Source: JALRAP01 sp046302815
Lineage (GTDB): Bacteria > Bacteroidota > Bacteroidia > AKYH767-A > OLB10
Assembly (NCBI GenBank): GCA_046302815.1
Contig: JBKCHO010000086.1
Span: 1-25,533, forward strand
Direction: 5' to 3'
Length of the DNA: 25,533 nucleotides
A program made the translations under genes and the position numbers. This document shows positions 1 through 6,839 of this stretch, piece after piece. Position 1 is the first letter of the stretch, and every line of letters begins with the position of its first letter. Under the pieces are notes generated by a model. That model did no database searches. It was not told where the DNA came from and saw nothing but the letters and a program-made list of their open reading frames with translations.

Positions 1-2
1 AC

Positions 3-506
3 GACCAGCTTGCCATCATGGATTACAACCGTGTGGTGAAGGATTTGAATGGCATGACGGATGAACAATTCATAGCAGCGTTATCCAAATCATTTGATGT
101 GGTTGACAAAGGGAAGGATGCGTATCGTCCGGATGCATTGCACAATTTCTCGATGTATTTGTCGGGCAAATGGTATTCGTTGTACGCCAAGCCGGGAACC
201 TACAACGACTCGGACCCAATCGGTGTGCTCGATGTAACTATTCTTTCTGATCAAATCCTTTCGCCGCTGTTGAACATCAAGGACCTTCGAACCGACAAGC
301 GAATTGAGTTCGTTGGTGGCTTGCGTGGCTTGGGTGAATTGGAAAAGCGCGTAAACAGTGGTGAGATGCGAGTGGCGTTCGCCTTGTATCCGGTAACAAT
401 GAAACAATTAATTGACATAGCCGACTCTGGCAATATCATGCCTCCTAAAACTACTTGGTTTGAGCCTAAGCTACGAAGCGGACTGGTGCTTCATAGTTTG
501 AAGTGA
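3..506 (+). CDS. DUF1015 family protein, 3' part (5' end outside window)
   Basis: The reading frame is open from the first bases of the window, so the gene is truncated at its 5' end; the Met at 18 is internal. The visible C-terminal ~165 residues carry blocks typical of DUF1015 proteins: a YNRVVKDLNGM block near the start, GKWYSLYAKP, an RTDKRIEFVGG block, EKRVNSGEMRVAFALYP, and the terminal MPPKTTWFEPKLRSGL signature. The family's biochemical function is not established; in Bacteroidota it is often found near serine-biosynthesis genes, which would lie upstream of this window. It converges with the following minus-strand gene, with only 5 nt between the two stop codons and no obvious terminator hairpin. 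Confidence 0.88.
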   Translation, partial: DQLAIMDYNRVVKDLNGMTDEQFIAALSKSFDVVDKGKDAYRPDALHNFSMYLSGKWYSLYAKPGTYNDSDPIGVLDVTILSDQILSPLLNIKDLRTDKRIEFVGGLRGLGELEKRVNSGEMRVAFALYPVTMKQLIDIADSGNIMPPKTTWFEPKLRSGLVLHSLK

Positions 507-511
507 TTTGA

Positions 512-1003
512 TCAACTGCTTTTAGGTTTAATGGGAACCCAAAGCTCTTCGGTTGCATTTTCGCTATCCTTCTGATAATTTGGATCCATTACTTCAAAAT
601 GAGGTCGTTGGTCGATGATGTATTCAGATTTGGGTAACCAAACTTGAAAAATATACTCAAAGGTTTTGAATGCCGTTGCGGCTGGTACATTGTGGATGAA
701 GACTGCGTATAATCCTTCGGGAACTTCTAGTTCCTCCAGGGTTGGAGGGATATCTCCCCGGTGCTCTGCTGCAGCCCATTTTATGAATTCTTTAGATGGA
801 TCGAAGTTGGTAAAGTAATCATCGGGATATAGATGTACATTGTATTTGTTTGGGCCGAGACGATAATTTTCTTTCATAAAAAGGTTCATAAATCTAGTCC
901 ATAGCTGCACGGATTGATCTGAATATAGGGTCATCGGCTGATGTAAACCGGCTAGTGGCAATTTGGGTGAATGGGTTATGCGGGGAGATTGTGGGTCGTT
1001 CAT
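512..1003 (-). CDS. GyrI-like / AraC effector-binding-domain protein
   Basis: 163 aa. From about residue 19 the sequence looks like a stand-alone GyrI-like small-molecule-binding domain: an opening GLHQPMTL strand, a block of the type QLWTRFM, a central FxxFDPSKEFIKWAA segment, EGLYAVFIH, WLPKSEY, RPHFEVMD, and a C-terminal EELWVPIK strand with the Glu typical of the ligand pocket. No DNA-binding helix-turn-helix is visible, so it is probably a ligand-binding protein and not itself a regulator. The ATG overlaps the stop of the upstream membrane-protein gene by 4 nt (ATGA), implying translational coupling. The first ~18 residues are poorly family-like and Met24 is a possible alternative start, but that start would cut the first strand, so the coupled ATG is preferred. 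The ligand is unknown. Confidence 0.75.
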   Translation of the reverse strand: MNDPQSPRITHSPKLPLAGLHQPMTLYSDQSVQLWTRFMNLFMKENYRLGPNKYNVHLYPDDYFTNFDPSKEFIKWAAAEHRGDIPPTLEELEVPEGLYAVFIHNVPAATAFKTFEYIFQVWLPKSEYIIDQRPHFEVMDPNYQKDSENATEELWVPIKPKSS

Positions 1004-2382
1004 TGAGAGCTGTTGGTAACGGATGGCGTGAAATGCAAATTCAAACCTTCACGCAAATGTACATTGGAATGATGGGTAATGTCGGAACTAATTTCAGCTG
1101 AATATAGAAATCCAGATGGAGGTAAGGGATTCAAAATGGGTTGGGTCCTTTTTGGATTTGCTTCCAGTAGCATTTGTATGCGTAGGTCGTAGGCTTCGGC
1201 GTACTTGGTTGTTGTATGAAGTTGGGTTGAGACATGATAAAACAAGGATCCTGCTAAAATCAACAGTGAAATGGTTTGTATAAACGAAATAGATATTCGT
1301 TCAATTATCCAATTATAGACTACAATGGAAGCAATCATCATGGATGCCAAAATGAAAAGTGTTGCCCTATCGGCTGCCACATCGCCGGTAACCTTGGTGA
1401 TAGTCCATTGATAAACAAAAATCAAAATGGCAATTGCGATTAGTAGTATAATTGTTTTTTTTACATGTTTGTTCGAGGATTTGTCTTGTTTTTGATATGT
1501 CATCAGTCCTGGAACGCAGATTGCCAGAATACATATCCCAGGAATCAAATGCTGAAATACCAGTACCCCTAGCATTTTAAAGTTCAGGATAAATGATTCC
1601 ATTGTGCTGATCTCAGGAAACAAATCAGATCTGTTTGCATTTCCGGGCGCATACATACAAATCCCAAAAGAAATACCAAGCGAAAGGATGGCATAGATCA
1701 GTCGTGGTTTGTTATGTTTTGGGATTATTGCTGAAAAGGGCTTAATTGAACGCCATCCTAAAAGTACTATGAGCAAGATAAGAGTGGTTGCTGCAGCCGG
1801 TTCGCTTGCTCCACCTGCATAGGCAAAGCATACGATACTGAAAAGATTTTTTAATCTATTACTTTCTTCATCCAGGATAAGTGCGAGTCCAGTAATAATA
1901 GTTGCGGTGCCAAGCAAATAGGTGAATGATGCACACCACCACATCCATGTATCTCCTTTGTTGCTAGTTGCTAAAAACAAAATGGCTGCAGCGGTGAGTG
2001 CAAATGATATTTGATCCCATGAACTTTGGAAGGAGTGGCTGCATATTTTGCTTTTTCTAAGGAGATGAAAAAGCGAAAATGAAAATGCTATGGCAATCAA
2101 AAGCTGCATAAGCGGCATCATCAAAGGGCATTCCATTATAACTACAGTTGCTGCATGGCTAACAAGTGTCGATGACCATCTTCCACTCCAGTATTCATAT
2201 TCGTAAGCAATGGAACCCAACACCCCATGCTGATGTACATTATCAATCACATGAAAGTCGTCTGCTGCTAAGCGATTATTGTACACAAGGATAAGATAGA
2301 GCAATAAAAAAGCCAATCCACACAGTCGCAGCAGGTATGTGTTTAATTGGTTCAATTGCTTTTTTGGCAGGTTTTGTTGCAA
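1000..2382 (-). CDS. polytopic membrane protein, DUF6056-like
   Basis: 460 aa with about 11 hydrophobic segments (for example around residues 15-34, 83-105, 125-140, 150-167, 195-210, 228-245, 265-290, 310-328, 340-360 and 362-385). The first extracytoplasmic loop contains NNRLAADDF and YWSGRWSSTL, and a later loop contains GDTWMWWCASFTYLLG. This pattern resembles DUF6056 membrane proteins and, more loosely, GT-C-type lipid-linked glycosyltransferases with acidic residues in loop 1. That similarity is from memory and moderate, and no catalytic activity can be assigned. It is the first gene of a two-gene minus-strand unit with the GyrI-like gene. A 221-nt intergenic stretch separates it from the tRNA gene upstream; that stretch holds only the tRNA terminator. 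Confidence 0.7.
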   Translation of the reverse strand: MQQNLPKKQLNQLNTYLLRLCGLAFLLLYLILVYNNRLAADDFHVIDNVHQHGVLGSIAYEYEYWSGRWSSTLVSHAATVVIMECPLMMPLMQLLIAIAFSFSLFHLLRKSKICSHSFQSSWDQISFALTAAAILFLATSNKGDTWMWWCASFTYLLGTATIITGLALILDEESNRLKNLFSIVCFAYAGGASEPAAATTLILLIVLLGWRSIKPFSAIIPKHNKPRLIYAILSLGISFGICMYAPGNANRSDLFPEISTMESFILNFKMLGVLVFQHLIPGICILAICVPGLMTYQKQDKSSNKHVKKTIILLIAIAILIFVYQWTITKVTGDVAADRATLFILASMMIASIVVYNWIIERISISFIQTISLLILAGSLFYHVSTQLHTTTKYAEAYDLRIQMLLEANPKRTQPILNPLPPSGFLYSAEISSDITHHSNVHLREGLNLHFTPSVTNSSQ

Positions 2383-2556
2383 ATAAAAGTAAGGAAATGG
2401 TGTTTAAAGTATTTGAAGGGTCTTAATGGTTTTATCAAGCAAAAATCCAGGGGACTAATCGAAAAGTCGGTTATGCTCAATCTTTTTTCTTTGATTGATG
2501 AATCCAGTGCAATCGTAAATGAGTTGGCGATACCAATTGAATCAAAAATGCCTTTT

Positions 2557-2591
2557 AAAAAACAAAAAGCCAGGTTAACACCTTGGCTTTT
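2557..2591 (-). terminator. Rho-independent terminator of the tRNA gene
   Basis: Read on the minus strand just downstream of the tRNA 3' end, an AAAAGCCA..TGGCTTTT stem extended by CC/GG pairs (one bulged base) closes a 6-nt loop. It is followed by a T-rich run of the form TTTTTGTTTTTT. Position and strand fit termination of the tRNA transcript before the downstream membrane-protein gene. Confidence 0.75.
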
Positions 2592-2603
2592 CATGATTCA
2601 TTG

Positions 2604-2677
2604 TAGCGAGGGGGGGAATCGAACCCCCGACCTTAGGGTTATGAATCCTACGCTCTAACCACCTGAGCTACCTCGCC
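2604..2677 (-). tRNA. tRNA-Met (anticodon CAT)
   Basis: The 74-nt cloverleaf was folded by eye on the minus strand. It has a 7-bp acceptor stem (first pair G1-T72), D stem GCTC/GAGC with 9-nt loop, anticodon loop TTCATAA, 5-nt variable loop AGGTC, T stem GGGGG/CCCCC with loop TTCGATT, and discriminator A73. The anticodon stem TAGGA/CCCTA has an A31-C39 mismatch next to the loop. The 3' CCA is not encoded. A73 favours elongator Met. The paired G1-T72 and the D arm do not look like initiator tRNA. A lysidine-modified tRNA-Ile2 also carries a CAT anticodon in the gene and cannot be strictly excluded by eye. Confidence 0.93.
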
Positions 2678-2692
2678 TTGGATTCGGGGCTG

Positions 2693-2700
2693 CAAAGATA
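2693..2700 (-). promoter_or_regulatory. Bacteroidota -7 element (TATCTTTG) of the tRNA gene
   Basis: Exact match to TAnnTTTG on the minus strand, 15 nt before the mature tRNA 5' end, the expected distance for a short 5' leader. No well-spaced -33 TTG is evident. Confidence 0.55.
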
Positions 2701-2787
2701 TAAAAAACCAAGGTTGCTCCCACGCCAGGGTCTATTTGTAACCAATTGTTCCATTTTCCGTAGAAAATCCGTTTTCAATCAAATTTT

Positions 2788-3315
2788 ATGGAACTCATCG
2801 CCTCTGCATCGATTTTCTTCTTGGCCACATTATTAATGACTGTGTTTTTTCATGTACGATATTTAAATCAGTATTCTAAAGATAAGCCACTAGATTACAG
2901 GGCTATACGAAATGGGGACTGGTCTGATTTGGGAACCTGGGAGGTGAATGATGGCGGACAATGGATTCGTCCAAGTGAGGTGCCCAACGGTAAGCATATC
3001 ACGGCTTTCATTCCTCAAGGCATATGTGTTGATTTGAACAAGGATGTGATTCTTAATAACCTTTTTATAGAAGAGGGTGGATCTTTGAATATAGTTACCG
3101 GTCGCGTTGGAATTGTTAAGTCGTTTGATCAAGGTACATTGGCGTGCAACGGAACACTGAAGATGGGTGCCTCTGAAATTGTCGGCGATGGTGATGTGGT
3201 GGTGGCGCCAGGTTCCTCAATCTATTGTCAAATGTTGCAAGGCAATACCATTGCTAATTTCCGTGTTACCGGAAAACAGTCTATCAGCACAGGGGTGAAA
3301 TTTTTCACTTTCTAA
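2788..3315 (+). CDS. membrane-anchored protein with surface-protein-like beta module
   Basis: 175 aa. Residues ~5-25 form one hydrophobic segment (signal anchor) followed by HVRYLNQYSKDK. The remainder starts with a block of the type YRAIRNGDWSDLGTWEV, then GQWIRPSEVPNGKHI, then beta-rich repeats (VILNNLFIEEGGSLNIVTG) typical of the modules that precede beta-helix regions in large secreted or T9SS-exported Bacteroidota proteins. Here a single module stands alone with a membrane anchor instead of a cleavable signal and sorting tail. The function is unknown. Monocistronic: the tRNA upstream is on the opposite strand, and a strong terminator follows 27 nt after the stop. Confidence 0.72.
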   Translation: MELIASASIFFLATLLMTVFFHVRYLNQYSKDKPLDYRAIRNGDWSDLGTWEVNDGGQWIRPSEVPNGKHITAFIPQGICVDLNKDVILNNLFIEEGGSLNIVTGRVGIVKSFDQGTLACNGTLKMGASEIVGDGDVVVAPGSSIYCQMLQGNTIANFRVTGKQSISTGVKFFTF

Positions 3316-3341
3316 GGATAACTTTCATATCATTAATCTTG

Positions 3342-3376
3342 CAGGAAAACCTTATGGTTTTCCTGTTTGTTTTTTG
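3342..3376 (+). terminator. Rho-independent terminator
   Basis: A perfect 10-bp stem CAGGAAAACC/GGTTTTCCTG with a TTAT tetraloop (3342-3365) is followed by TTTGTTTTTT. It separates the membrane-anchored gene from the paa operon promoter. Confidence 0.9.
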
Positions 3377-3402
3377 TGCGTAACGACTGACGCAGATCAG
3401 AT

Positions 3403-3429
3403 TTTGTTAGCCGTTAATTGGTAAATTTG
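3403..3429 (+). promoter_or_regulatory. candidate promoter of the first paa block
   Basis: TAAATTTG at 3422-3429 matches the Bacteroidota -7 consensus TAnnTTTG exactly. A TTTG at 3403-3406 could act as the -33 element, but the spacing (15 nt) is shorter than the usual 17-23. The predicted start of transcription is near 3436, leaving a leader of about 16 nt before the paaA ATG. This is the only -7 match I see between the upstream terminator and paaA. Confidence 0.5.
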
Positions 3430-3451
3430 AACCAGATAACCCCAAATTGCT

Positions 3452-4393
3452 ATGATGACCGAAGCGCAAAGAGAAGCTGAATTCCAGCGTCGTATCGACT
3501 CCGGAGAAGTGATTGAACCCAAGGATTGGATGCCCGAAAGGTATCGGAAGCAACTTATCCGTATGATGTCTCAACATGCTCATTCTGAAATTGTTGGGAT
3601 GCTTCCTGAGGGAAATTGGATTACCCGCGCACCAAGTCTAGCCCGTAAAGCCATTCTCTTAGCCAAGGTACAGGACGAGGCTGGGCACGGACTGTACATT
3701 TACAGTGCAACCGAGACCCTTGGTATAGACCGAGCAGAAATGATCAACCAACTGCATACGGGCAAGGCCAAATATTCCTCCATTTTCAACTACCCGACGC
3801 TCTCATGGGCTGATATGGGTGCAATAGGCTGGTTGGTTGACGGCGCTGCTATCGTAAATCAAACCGCTTTGGCCAAGTGCTCTTATGGTCCATATGCTCG
3901 CGCGATGTTGCGAATTTGTAAGGAGGAAAACTTCCATAACAAGCAAGGTTATCAATTGCTGGCCTACTTGATGCGTGGCACCAAAGAGCAACAAGAGATG
4001 GCACAAGACGCCATGAACCGGTTTTGGTGGCCAGCATTGATGATGTTCGGTCCATCCGATACCAACTCCCCCAATAGCGATGAATTGATGCGCTGGAAAG
4101 TGAAGCTATACTCGAACGATCATCTTCGTCAGCGTTTCATTGATCGCACTGTTCCTCAAGCAGAGGCCATCGGTCTGCGTATTCCTGATCCGGATTTGAA
4201 ATGGAACGAACAAACCCGTCACTACGAATTCGGAAAGATCAATTGGGATGAGTTCAATGCAGTCATCTCCGGTAACGGACCATGCAACCATGAGCGTATG
4301 AGTGCTCGCCGTAAAGCGGATGAAGAAGGTCGCTGGGTACGCGAAGCCGCTCAGGAATATGCTCGCAAGAAATCCATGGTTACCGCAGCTTGA
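3452..4393 (+). CDS. paaA: PaaA, phenylacetyl-CoA epoxidase catalytic subunit
   Basis: 313 aa, the normal length. PaaA is the ferritin-like di-iron subunit of the ring-1,2-phenylacetyl-CoA epoxidase (PaaABCE), which inserts one oxygen atom into the aromatic ring of phenylacetyl-CoA in the cytoplasm. Visible landmarks: HSEIVGMLPE (E46), the KVQDEAGHG helix (E76xxH79) and the KEENFH helix (E159xxH162), which supply di-iron ligands in this family, plus the conserved NWITRAPSLARKAILLAK segment. The first of two adjacent ATGs (3452) is annotated; Met2 is equally possible. First gene of the block, 25 nt before paaB. Confidence 0.97.
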   Translation: MMTEAQREAEFQRRIDSGEVIEPKDWMPERYRKQLIRMMSQHAHSEIVGMLPEGNWITRAPSLARKAILLAKVQDEAGHGLYIYSATETLGIDRAEMINQLHTGKAKYSSIFNYPTLSWADMGAIGWLVDGAAIVNQTALAKCSYGPYARAMLRICKEENFHNKQGYQLLAYLMRGTKEQQEMAQDAMNRFWWPALMMFGPSDTNSPNSDELMRWKVKLYSNDHLRQRFIDRTVPQAEAIGLRIPDPDLKWNEQTRHYEFGKINWDEFNAVISGNGPCNHERMSARRKADEEGRWVREAAQEYARKKSMVTAA

Positions 4394-4418
4394 TTATCCA
4401 AACGACACACACAACAAC

Positions 4419-4718
4419 ATGTCAGCCGACAACAATACTCAATGGAAATTATGGGAAGTGTTCACCCAGAAAAAATCGGGTGACCCGCATGAGCACGCTG
4501 GAAGCGTCCGCGCTCCCGATGCGGAAATGGCACTCACCAACGCCCGCGATGTTTACAGCCGAAGAAAAGAAGCCGTGAATATCTGGGTGGTTCCTTCGGA
4601 ATGCATCACTGCATCCACACCTGAGGACATGGGACCGTTCTTTGACCCTGCCAATGATAAGGTTTACCGTAACCCGAATTTTTACAAGACGCCTGATGGC
4701 ATCAAGATGATTTCCTGA
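4419..4718 (+). CDS. paaB: PaaB, epoxidase structural subunit
   Basis: 99 aa, family-sized. The frame is open further upstream (to 4302, overlapping paaA), but family similarity begins at the ATG at 4419, with QWKLWEVFTQKKSGDPHEHAG directly after a short polar N-terminus. The typical features HAGSVRAPDAEMALTNARDVYSRR and NIWVVPS are present. PaaB bridges PaaAC heterodimers in the epoxidase complex. Its stop codon overlaps the paaC start by one base (TGATG), indicating coupled translation. Confidence 0.96.
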   Translation: MSADNNTQWKLWEVFTQKKSGDPHEHAGSVRAPDAEMALTNARDVYSRRKEAVNIWVVPSECITASTPEDMGPFFDPANDKVYRNPNFYKTPDGIKMIS

Positions 4719-5479
4719 TGGATCGCAACACCGCATTGTTTGAATATTGCCTTAGATTGGGCGACACCTCTTTGATTCTTGGTCAACGCCTATCCGAATG
4801 GTGTGGCCATGGTCCCATCCTTGAAGAGGATATTGCCTTATCGAATATTGCACTCGATTACATCGGTCAGTCTCGTATCATTTACTCCTATGCTGGCCAA
4901 GTAGAAGGCAAGGGTAGGAACGAGGACGATCTGGCTTACTTGCGTGATGCCCGACAGTACCGTAATCTTTTGCTCACTGAGCAACCCAATGGTGATTTTG
5001 CTTGCACCATGGCACGACAGTATCTGATGAGTGTTTACCTGTTTCATTTGTATTCATCACTTACTTCCAGCACCGACGAATCAATTCGTGCTTTTGCGCA
5101 GAAGTCCATCAAGGAAGTCGCATACCACTTGCGCCACAGTGCCGATTGGATGTTGCGCTTAGGCGATGGCACCGAGGAGAGCCATAAGCGATTGAAAGAT
5201 GCAGTGAACCAGCTTTGGTATTTTGTGGATGACTTGTTTGATGCCGATGAGGTGGACGCCTATTTGTTATCTGAAGGAATTGCCGCTGATATGAAGAAAG
5301 TCCGTGACTCTTGGGAGCAAGACGTTAAAACGCTTTTTGCGGAGGCAACCATACAAATGCCCTCGGTCAATAGTTTCACAAGGGTGGGTAGTCGCAAGGG
5401 TAACCACACAGAACATTTAGGTTACATCCTTGCGGAGATGCAGTTTTTGCCAAGAGCTTATCCAGGCTCCAAGTGGTAA
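4718..5479 (+). CDS. paaC: PaaC, epoxidase non-catalytic ferritin-like subunit
   Basis: 253 aa. PaaC forms the structural partner of PaaA in the phenylacetyl-CoA epoxidase. Characteristic segments are LGDTSLILGQRLSEWCGHGP near the N-terminus, a helix of the type DIALSNIALDYIGQSR, EDDLAYLRD, the KSIKEVAYHLRHSADWMLRLGDGT helix, and the C-terminal HTEHLGYILAEMQFLPRAYPG. The fold is ferritin-like, but the family does not carry the PaaA-type metal centre. It starts within the paaB stop codon and ends 10 nt before paaD. Confidence 0.96.
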   Translation: MDRNTALFEYCLRLGDTSLILGQRLSEWCGHGPILEEDIALSNIALDYIGQSRIIYSYAGQVEGKGRNEDDLAYLRDARQYRNLLLTEQPNGDFACTMARQYLMSVYLFHLYSSLTSSTDESIRAFAQKSIKEVAYHLRHSADWMLRLGDGTEESHKRLKDAVNQLWYFVDDLFDADEVDAYLLSEGIAADMKKVRDSWEQDVKTLFAEATIQMPSVNSFTRVGSRKGNHTEHLGYILAEMQFLPRAYPGSKW

Positions 5480-5489
5480 CGATGCCGCC

Positions 5490-5990
5490 ATGTCTACCAC
5501 TAAGTCCATCGCCGAAATCACGAAAATCCTGGAGGAAGTAACAGATCCTGAAGTTCCGGTTCTGACTATTGCGGACCTTGGTATTCTTCGAAGTGTTATT
5601 GAAAAAGACGGGTTTTTGGAAATCACTATCACACCTACCTTTACGGGATGTCCTGCCATGCGAGTCATTGAGGAGGATATCACTCGAGTTTTGAATAGCC
5701 ACGGTATATCCGATTTCAAAGTGAAGACTGTGATAGCCCCTGCCTGGACAACTGATTGGATGACCGAGGAGGGGAAACGAAAATTACGGGAGTACGGAAT
5801 CGCTCCCCCTTCGATGTCAACCGAAGAACATTTGAAATCCTTGTTGAGCGGAAAACGCAAACCCACTGTTTGCCCATTCTGTGGCTCTGATAATACCCAT
5901 CTTACCAGCGCGTTCGGTTCTACCGCTTGCAAAGCCTTGCATTACTGCGATGCATGTCAGCAGCCTTTCGAGGAATTCAAATGCCACTAG
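5490..5990 (+). CDS. paaD: PaaD, MIP18-type epoxidase maturation protein
   Basis: 166 aa. The N-terminal half is a DUF59/MIP18 domain (EVTDPEVPVLTIADLGILR, residues ~16-34; FTGCPAM with C54). The C-terminal tail has a cysteine-rich motif CPFC (128-131), C147, CDAC (153-156) and C165, as in other PaaD proteins. PaaD is needed for a functional epoxidase, probably in Fe-S insertion into PaaE, and is not a complex subunit. The start is placed at ATG 5490 because the upstream extension overlaps paaC and is not family-like. The usual next gene, paaE, is missing here. Confidence 0.95.
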   Translation: MSTTKSIAEITKILEEVTDPEVPVLTIADLGILRSVIEKDGFLEITITPTFTGCPAMRVIEEDITRVLNSHGISDFKVKTVIAPAWTTDWMTEEGKRKLREYGIAPPSMSTEEHLKSLLSGKRKPTVCPFCGSDNTHLTSAFGSTACKALHYCDACQQPFEEFKCH

Positions 5991-6024
5991 CAATTGACGA
6001 TCGAAAAACGACAAATGAAAATAA

Positions 6025-6051
6025 TCCAAACTTGTAACTCCAAACTTGTAA
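6025..6051. repeat. 13-bp tandem direct repeat between paaD and paaG
   Basis: TCCAAACTTGTAA occurs at 6025-6037 and again at 6039-6051 (14-nt period), followed by a partial ATTGTAA. It lies in the 68-nt gap between paaD and paaG, directly before the paaG start. Replication slippage or a regulatory site are both possible. Confidence 0.8.
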
Positions 6052-6058
6052 ATTGTAA

Positions 6059-6838
6059 ATGTCAATGTCAATACTCTTCTCCATCCAAAACTCAGTCGGT
6101 TGTATCACATTGAATCGTCCTGATGTGCTGAACAGTTTTAATCGTGAAATGGCTTTGCAGCTTCAAGATGTTTTGCGCCAATGTCAAGAGGATGCCGATG
6201 TCAGAGCGATTCATATTACTGGCGCAGGCAGGGCTTTTTGTGCAGGCCAGGATTTAGCTGAGGCCATTGCTCCAGATGGTCCAGGACTCAGGACTATTGT
6301 CTCTGAGCATTACAATCCCATCATATCGCTCATTAGGGAAGTTGAAAAACCTGTAGTATGTGGTGTGAATGGTGTAGCTGCAGGAGCTGGCGCCAATATT
6401 GCATTGTCATGTGATATCGTGTTCGCTGCTTCATCTGCTTCCTTCATCCAGGCGTTCTCTAAAATCGGACTCATTCCCGATAGCGGAGGAACCTATTTCC
6501 TTCCTCGACTGATAGGCATGCAACGAGCCACTGCTTTGATGATGTTAGGCGATAAGGTTTCAGCCAGCGACGCCATGCAGATGGGAATGATATACAAGTC
6601 ATGTGATGATGATAAGCTGATGAGCGAATCCATGGAGTGTGCATCAAAATTGGCTGCAATGCCTACCATGGGATTGGGTTACACCAAGCGTGCCCTGAAT
6701 CGTTCCATGACCAACGATTTGGAGCAACAGTTGGCAATGGAGGAGGAGTTGCAAGTGCTATCAGGACTTACTTATGATTACAATGAAGGCGTATCAGCCT
6801 TTTTAGAGAAGCGCAAACCTGTATTCAAAGGCGAATGA
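6059..6838 (+). CDS. paaG: PaaG, ring-1,2-epoxyphenylacetyl-CoA isomerase
   Basis: 259 aa crotonase-fold enzyme. PaaG converts the ring epoxide to the seven-membered oxepin-CoA. Diagnostic features are the oxyanion-hole segment AGRAFCAGQDLAE (~57-68), the second oxyanion segment NGVAAGAGANIALSCD, and FSKIGLIPDSGGT with Asp141 as the expected catalytic acid/base. The hydratase Glu of GGGxEL is absent, as is normal for PaaG. The C-terminus YNEGVSAFLEKRKPVFKG is typical. Met1 (6059) or Met3 (6065) could be the start; no Shine-Dalgarno is visible. It follows a 68-nt gap after paaD that contains the short tandem repeat, and sits 1 nt before paaH. Confidence 0.93.
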   Translation: MSMSILFSIQNSVGCITLNRPDVLNSFNREMALQLQDVLRQCQEDADVRAIHITGAGRAFCAGQDLAEAIAPDGPGLRTIVSEHYNPIISLIREVEKPVVCGVNGVAAGAGANIALSCDIVFAASSASFIQAFSKIGLIPDSGGTYFLPRLIGMQRATALMMLGDKVSASDAMQMGMIYKSCDDDKLMSESMECASKLAAMPTMGLGYTKRALNRSMTNDLEQQLAMEEELQVLSGLTYDYNEGVSAFLEKRKPVFKGE

Positions 6839-6839
6839 T

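Noticed and set aside
2352..2594. 80-aa minus-strand ORF between the membrane protein and the tRNA
   Set aside because: It overlaps the membrane-protein start and the tRNA terminator hairpin, and its sequence shows no recognisable domain.
3381..3416. TAACG...CGTTA and CTGA...TCAG inverted repeats upstream of paaA as a PaaR/PaaX-type operator
   Set aside because: Arms are only 4-5 bp and widely spaced; this is expected by chance and matches no operator I can name with confidence.
5417..5932. 171-aa minus-strand ORF opposite paaD
   Set aside because: Antisense shadow of a well-supported paaD; low-complexity Ser/Val-rich product without motifs. The same applies to 15104-15574 opposite paaJ and 19366-19743 opposite the crotonase gene.
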